From JAAGZL01 sp050288625 (GTDB lineage Bacteria; Pseudomonadota; Gammaproteobacteria; Chromatiales; Chromatiaceae), in the NCBI GenBank assembly GCA_050288625.1, contig JBNKEE010000054.1:1-36375 (forward strand): a DNA stretch of 36,375 nt. The letters run 5' to 3'. Numbering within the stretch: the stretch's first letter is position 1; the number at the start of each line of letters is the position of its first letter. Shown in pieces: positions 32,128 to 36,375 of the stretch. The notes under the pieces are model-generated. The model was given only the letters and a program-made list of their open reading frames with translations. It had not been told where the DNA came from and did no database searches. The position numbers were made by a program, and so were the translations under genes.

Positions 32128-32832
32128 ATGAATGATTCCGTCCAGACAACACCAGAAGAGAGATTAGACGCGTTAGCTAGTAATCTGCGGGACGAGTTCG
32201 AGGCCAAGGGTTGCGAGCTGAAGATCGCTTTGGGTGAGATCACCATGCTGGTGCCGCGTGAACAGCTTACAGATATAGCCACCCAGCTGCGCGATGATGA
32301 AAGATTTCAATTTGAAGAGATGATGGATATCTGCGGTGTTGACTATGCGGATTATGGAAAAGCCGAATGGGTAACTACCGATGCAACTGCAACCGGATTT
32401 GGTCGAGGTGTAGAGAAGGGCGAATCCGCTACTGGTGAGTCGGGGGCTGATAGATTTGCTGTGGTCTACCATCTTCTGTCCATATCCATGAATCACCGTT
32501 TGCGTATCAAGGTGTTTGTCGAGACTGAACATCCTATCGTGGATTCGGTTATAGATATCTGGAGTTCATCCGACTGGTTCGAACGTGAAGCCTTTGATAT
32601 GTATGGGATCCTGTTCAAAGGACACCCAGATCTACGCCGCATCCTTACAGACTATGGTTTTGTAGGGCATCCGATGCGCAAAGACTTCCCTCTGAGCGGG
32701 CATGTTGAGATGCGTTATGATCCAGAACAGAGACGCGTTATCTATCAGCCGGTAACCATCCCGCCGCGTACTCAGCAGCCTCGGGTGATTCGGGAAGATA
32801 ACCATCCGCCGGTTACAGAGCAGGAACAGTAG
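32128..32832 (+). CDS. nuoC: NADH-quinone oxidoreductase subunit C
   Basis: Peripheral-arm subunit of complex I, 234 residues, as a separate gene (not fused to nuoD as in E. coli). Hallmarks are FEEMMDICGVDY near 57-71, VVYHLLSISMNHRLRIKV, WSSSDWFEREAFDMYGILFKGHPDLRRILTDYGFVGHPMRKDFPLSGHVEMRYD, and VIYQPV. An insertion of about 25 residues near 78-103 (ATATGFGRGVEKGESATGESG) lengthens it slightly. Confidence 0.96.
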   Translation: MNDSVQTTPEERLDALASNLRDEFEAKGCELKIALGEITMLVPREQLTDIATQLRDDERFQFEEMMDICGVDYADYGKAEWVTTDATATGFGRGVEKGESATGESGADRFAVVYHLLSISMNHRLRIKVFVETEHPIVDSVIDIWSSSDWFEREAFDMYGILFKGHPDLRRILTDYGFVGHPMRKDFPLSGHVEMRYDPEQRRVIYQPVTIPPRTQQPRVIREDNHPPVTEQEQ

Positions 32833-32840
32833 GACCGACC

Positions 32841-34094
32841 ATGCCAGAAATTCAAAACTACACCATAAATTTTGGACCACAACACCCAGCCGCCCACGGT
32901 GTACTGCGCTTGGTGTTGGAGATGGATGGCGAGGTGATAGAACGCGCCGATCCGCATATTGGTCTGTTGCACCGCGGTACGGAAAAACTTGCTGAATCCA
33001 AGACCTTTAACCAGTCTATACCTTACATGGATCGCCTGGACTACATGTCCATGATGTGCAACGAACATGGCTATGTGGCAGCCATAGAGAAGTTGCTAGG
33101 GATAGAGGTGCCCATCAGGGCTCAATACATCCGCTGCATGTTCGATGAGATCACCCGTATCCTGAATCACCTGCTGTGGTTGGGAGCGCATGGGCTGGAT
33201 GTGGGCGCCATGACCATACTCCTCTACACCTTCCGTGAGAGAGAAGATCTGATTGACTGTTACGAAGCCGTATCAGGCGCCCGTATGCATGCCGCCTATT
33301 ACCGCGTCGGTGGAGTCTATCGGGATCTGCCGGACGATATGCCGCAATATGAACCAAGCAAGTATCGCAGCGCCAAGGATCTGGATCGTCTGAACGCCAA
33401 CAGACAGGGCTCATTGCTGGATTTTATCGAAGACTTCGCCGACCGTTTCCCTGGTATGGTGGATGAGTATGAGACACTTCTTACCGACAATCGCATCTGG
33501 AAGCAACGCCTGGTTGATATCGGTATCGTCTCTCCGGAGCGTGCTCTACAGAGAGGTTTCAGTGGCCCCATGCTGCGTGGCTCCGGAATTGAGTGGGATC
33601 TGCGCAAGAAGCAGCCTTACGCTGCCTACGACAAACTGGATTTCGATATACCTGTGGGCGTCAATGGAGACAGTTATGATCGTTATTTGGTACGCATGGA
33701 AGAGTTCCGCCAGTCCGCCCGCATCATCAAGCAGTGTGTACAGTGGCTGCGGGAAAATCCTGGTCCTGTGATGATCGAAGACGCCAAGTTTGCCTCACCA
33801 AAACGAGATGATATGAAGCAGGATATGGAGAGCCTGATCCACCACTTTAAGTTGTTTACTGAAGGCTACTGTGTACCTGAAGGCGAGGCCTATGCAGCGG
33901 TGGAGGCCCCCAAGGGTGAGTTTGGCTGCTACATAATTTCCGATGGTGCCAATAAGCCATTCCGACTTAAGATTCGGCCACCGGGTTTTGTACATATGTC
34001 CGCCATGGATGAGATGACCAGAGGGCATATGTTGGCCGATGTGGTCACCGTTATAGGAACCATGGATGTCGTATTTGGGGAGATAGACCGCTAA
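32841..34094 (+). CDS. nuoD: NADH-quinone oxidoreductase subunit D
   Basis: The 49-kDa-type subunit that forms the quinone pocket with NuoB. The 417-residue protein begins with INFGPQHPAAHGVLRLVLEMDGEVI, and has PHIGLLHRGTEKLAE and YMDRLDYMSMMCNEHGY near 55-80. The C-terminus RLKIRPPGFVHMSAMDEMTRGHMLADVVTVIGTMDVVFGEIDR is standard. Its stop overlaps the nuoE start by one base (TAATG). Confidence 0.97.
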   Translation: MPEIQNYTINFGPQHPAAHGVLRLVLEMDGEVIERADPHIGLLHRGTEKLAESKTFNQSIPYMDRLDYMSMMCNEHGYVAAIEKLLGIEVPIRAQYIRCMFDEITRILNHLLWLGAHGLDVGAMTILLYTFREREDLIDCYEAVSGARMHAAYYRVGGVYRDLPDDMPQYEPSKYRSAKDLDRLNANRQGSLLDFIEDFADRFPGMVDEYETLLTDNRIWKQRLVDIGIVSPERALQRGFSGPMLRGSGIEWDLRKKQPYAAYDKLDFDIPVGVNGDSYDRYLVRMEEFRQSARIIKQCVQWLRENPGPVMIEDAKFASPKRDDMKQDMESLIHHFKLFTEGYCVPEGEAYAAVEAPKGEFGCYIISDGANKPFRLKIRPPGFVHMSAMDEMTRGHMLADVVTVIGTMDVVFGEIDR

Positions 34095-34624
34095 TGGGTT
34101 TTAAGAGCGAACCAATGACCACCGTGACCCCTCTGGATGACAAGAGTCATCTGTTTACTCCGGAGATTCGGGGCCAGATAGATAAGTGGATAGCCAAGTA
34201 TCCTGACGGCTGGAAACAGTCCGCGGTGATGGCTGCACTCAGCATCATGCAGGATGAGAACGGGGGTTGGCTCACCGAAGAGATCATGAATGACGTAGCT
34301 GCTTACCTGGATATGCCACCAATAGCTGTCTATGAGGTTGCGACCTTTTACTCTATGTATGAACTTAAACCGGTTGGTCGACACAAGGTGTGTGTGTGCA
34401 CCAACATATCCTGCATGATCAACGGATCGGACAAAATAGTTGATCATTTGGAGAACAAGCTAAATGTGAAGCTGGGTGAGACCACCAATGATAACAAGTT
34501 CACCCTGAAAGAGGTCGAATGTCTGGGGGCCTGTGGAGGTGCACCCATGATGCAGATCGGCAAACAATATTATGAGAATCTTGATCCAGAGAAGGTGGAT
34601 GAGATTCTGGACGGTCTGGAGTAG
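34094..34624 (+). CDS. nuoE: NADH-quinone oxidoreductase subunit E
   Basis: Thioredoxin-fold subunit with [2Fe-2S] cluster N1a, in the NADH-oxidising module. The 176-residue protein has cluster ligands Cys102, Cys107 (CTNISC) and Cys143, Cys147 (CLGAC). The N-terminal helical part contains MAALSIMQDENGGWLTEEIM. An alternative Met at residue 8 exists. It overlaps nuoD by one base and lies 5 bp before nuoF. Confidence 0.97.
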   Translation: MGFKSEPMTTVTPLDDKSHLFTPEIRGQIDKWIAKYPDGWKQSAVMAALSIMQDENGGWLTEEIMNDVAAYLDMPPIAVYEVATFYSMYELKPVGRHKVCVCTNISCMINGSDKIVDHLENKLNVKLGETTNDNKFTLKEVECLGACGGAPMMQIGKQYYENLDPEKVDEILDGLE

Positions 34625-34629
34625 ACGCT

Positions 34630-35901
34630 ATGGCGAATGATGTCTGTTTCAGAAATCTCGATCAAGATCAGCCCTGGTTGCTAAAAAGCTATCAGGAACG
34701 TGGCGGCTATGAGGTGTTGACCAAGATTCTGCAGGAGAAGATCACTCGGGAAGAGGTGATCGAGCAGGTCAAGGAGTCAGGACTGCGCGGGCGTGGAGGC
34801 GCAGGTTTTCCTGCTGGGTTGAAGTGGAGCTTCATCAACCGTAACTCGGAAGCCAACAGATATGTGGTTTGCAACTCTGACGAGGGTGAGCCTGGTACAT
34901 TCAAAGACCGTGACATTCTGCGCTACAACCCACATCAAGTTATCGAAGGTATGATCATCTGCGGCTATGCTATCGATGCTACCGCCGGTTACAACTATAT
35001 AAGGGGCGAATTCTGGGAACCATACGAGCGCTTTGAGGCTGCACTGGAAGAGGCGCGCGCTGCCGGTTTTCTGGGCAAGAACATACTCGGGTCCGGTTTC
35101 GACTATGACGTGCATGTGCATCTTGGTGCAGGTGCTTACATATGTGGCGAGGAGAGTGCCCTGCTGGAATCCATCGAGGGTAAGAAGGGACAGCCGCGTT
35201 TCAAGCCACCATTTCCCGCCCTATACGGCCTGTATGGTGGTCCTACTGTTATCAATAATACCGAGACCTTGAGCTCCGTGCCCATGGTGTTGAAGAACGG
35301 CGCGGAATGGTTCAAGGGTCTTGGTGTTGAGAACAGTGCGGGCACCAAACTGTTTGCCGTTTCCGGTGCGGTAAAGAATCCTGGAGTATTTGAAGTTGCA
35401 ATGGGTATTCCGTTCTCGGAGCTATTGGATTTGGCTGGTGGTATGAGGGATGGATGCAAACTGAAGGCAGTCATCCCCGGCGGTTGCTCCGCTCCGGTTA
35501 TACCGGGTGACGAGATGATGGGGCTTACCATGGATTATGACAGCATAGCCAAGGCTGGATCCATGCTGGGTTCCGGCGCGGTGGTGGTGATCGACGACAG
35601 TGTCTGCATGGTCAAACTGCTGGAGCGCATGTCCTACTTCTATCACGAAGAGTCATGTGGTCAGTGCACCCCATGTCGGGAAGGCACCGGTTGGCTCTAT
35701 CGCACGGTCAGAAGGATAGAACGGGGCGAGGGCAGGCAGGAGGATCTGGACCTGCTGGCTAGTGTCGGCGGCAATATCGCAGGTCGCACCATCTGTGCAC
35801 TTGGGGATGCCGCGGTAATGCCGGTAAATGGCATGTTGCGTCATTTTAGGGATGAGTTTCAATATCACATCGACCACAAGAAATGCCTGGTTAAGGGCTA
35901 A
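34630..35901 (+). CDS. nuoF: NADH-quinone oxidoreductase subunit F
   Basis: The NADH-binding, FMN-containing subunit with cluster N3. The 423-residue protein has the glycine-rich GLRGRGGAGFPAGLKW at 51-66, SDEGEPGTFKDR near 83-94, and GAGAYICGEESALLESIEGKKGQPRFKPPFPA for NADH binding. The [4Fe-4S] ligands are Cys343, Cys346, Cys349 (CGQCTPC) and Cys389. Confidence 0.97.
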   Translation: MANDVCFRNLDQDQPWLLKSYQERGGYEVLTKILQEKITREEVIEQVKESGLRGRGGAGFPAGLKWSFINRNSEANRYVVCNSDEGEPGTFKDRDILRYNPHQVIEGMIICGYAIDATAGYNYIRGEFWEPYERFEAALEEARAAGFLGKNILGSGFDYDVHVHLGAGAYICGEESALLESIEGKKGQPRFKPPFPALYGLYGGPTVINNTETLSSVPMVLKNGAEWFKGLGVENSAGTKLFAVSGAVKNPGVFEVAMGIPFSELLDLAGGMRDGCKLKAVIPGGCSAPVIPGDEMMGLTMDYDSIAKAGSMLGSGAVVVIDDSVCMVKLLERMSYFYHEESCGQCTPCREGTGWLYRTVRRIERGEGRQEDLDLLASVGGNIAGRTICALGDAAVMPVNGMLRHFRDEFQYHIDHKKCLVKG

Positions 35902-35922
35902 GTAATTAGAGATTGAGTTGCG

Positions 35923-36375
35923 ATGACAGAAGAATCAATGGTTACCATCGAGGTTGACGGTCAGGAGCTTAAGGCAAAGGCCGGTGCTACCCTTATCGAT
36001 GTCACTGATCAGGCAGGCATCGAGATACCTCGTTTCTGTTATCACAAAAAGTTGTCGGTATCGGCCAATTGCCGCATGTGCCTGGTAGAGGTCGAGAAGG
36101 TGCCCAAGCCCATACCAGCTTGTGCGACCACGGTGATGGATGGAATGAAGGTCTACACCAAATCTCCAATGGCCATTGCGGCACAGAAAGGCACCATGGA
36201 GTTCCTGCTGATCAATCATCCGCTTGATTGCCCAATCTGTGATCAGGGCGGCGAGTGTGAACTGCAGGATATCTCTCTCACCTACGGTAGCGATGTCTCA
36301 AGATTCGTTGAGAATAAACGTGTTGTACCCAAGATCAATATAGGTCCGTTGATCGAGACCAACTTCACCCGCTGT
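35923..36375 (+). CDS. nuoG: NADH-quinone oxidoreductase subunit G, 3' truncated by the window
   Basis: The first 151 residues of the large NuoG subunit are present; the gene runs off the window end in frame. The [2Fe-2S] N1b ligands are Cys39, Cys50, Cys53 and Cys67. The His99-x3-Cys103-x2-Cys106-x5-Cys112 motif binds a [4Fe-4S] cluster, and the ELQDISLTYGSDVSRFVENKR segment follows. A weak ribosome site precedes the ATG. It starts 21 bp after nuoF. Confidence 0.95.
   Translation, partial: MTEESMVTIEVDGQELKAKAGATLIDVTDQAGIEIPRFCYHKKLSVSANCRMCLVEVEKVPKPIPACATTVMDGMKVYTKSPMAIAAQKGTMEFLLINHPLDCPICDQGGECELQDISLTYGSDVSRFVENKRVVPKINIGPLIETNFTRC

Noticed and set aside
1..36375. CRISPR array or toxin-antitoxin pair
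   Set aside because: No regularly spaced repeats and no recognisable two-gene toxin-antitoxin module were seen.

Overview
The window reads as chromosomal DNA of a gammaproteobacterium. The order suhB-trmJ-cysE-iscR-iscS-iscU-iscA-hscB-hscA-fdx-iscX, and the order tpiA-secG-tRNA-Leu(GAG)-nuoABCDEFG, are both characteristic of that class. The mix of oxygen-independent HemN, two IscR-type regulators and a sulfation locus would suit a Chromatiales-like or sulfur-oxidising lineage, but this placement is inference and the genus cannot be read from the sequence.

Layout. 1-7.8 kb holds housekeeping genes: a glyoxalase-II-like hydrolase and a SirB2-type membrane protein (minus strand), trmO (plus), an SDR oxidoreductase coupled to a short nucleoside-phosphorylase-like protein (minus), then adk, a thioredoxin, an orphan IscR-like regulator, prmB and hemN (plus). 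7.8-9.0 kb holds an unrecognised 85-residue protein and suhB (minus). 9.1-16.4 kb is trmJ, cysE and a complete ISC iron-sulfur assembly operon with an IscR-type site over its promoter. A strong hairpin lies between iscA and hscB. htpX, a DUF1015 protein and a TfpX/TfpZ-like membrane protein follow.

19.5-29.4 kb is an accessory block of visibly lower G+C. It encodes a GT4 glycosyltransferase, three divergent sulfotransferase-like proteins tightly coupled to one ABC exporter, and, converging from the other side, two paralogous radical SAM/SPASM proteins flanking a cysteine-containing glycosyltransferase-like protein. No transposase or integrase is visible. An imperfect direct repeat of about 50 bp, the right copy being the tpiA leader, brackets the block. 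The most economical reading is a locus that builds, sulfates and exports a glycan or glycoconjugate, with radical SAM chemistry of unknown purpose. This is the best candidate in the window for an undescribed system.

29.4-36.4 kb returns to core genes: tpiA, secG, tRNA-Leu, a rho-independent terminator, a good sigma70 promoter and nuoA to the beginning of nuoG, which runs off the end. The nuoA-nuoB gap contains three copies of a two-hairpin, GC-rich repeat, and nuoB appears to start at TTG.

Several starts differ from the longest open frames, and I chose them from Shine-Dalgarno spacing and family N-termini: the hydrolase (862), thioredoxin (GTG 4328), IscR-like (4928), suhB (8995), iscS (11298), iscU (12587), hscB (13395), the first sulfotransferase (21348) and nuoB (TTG 31639).
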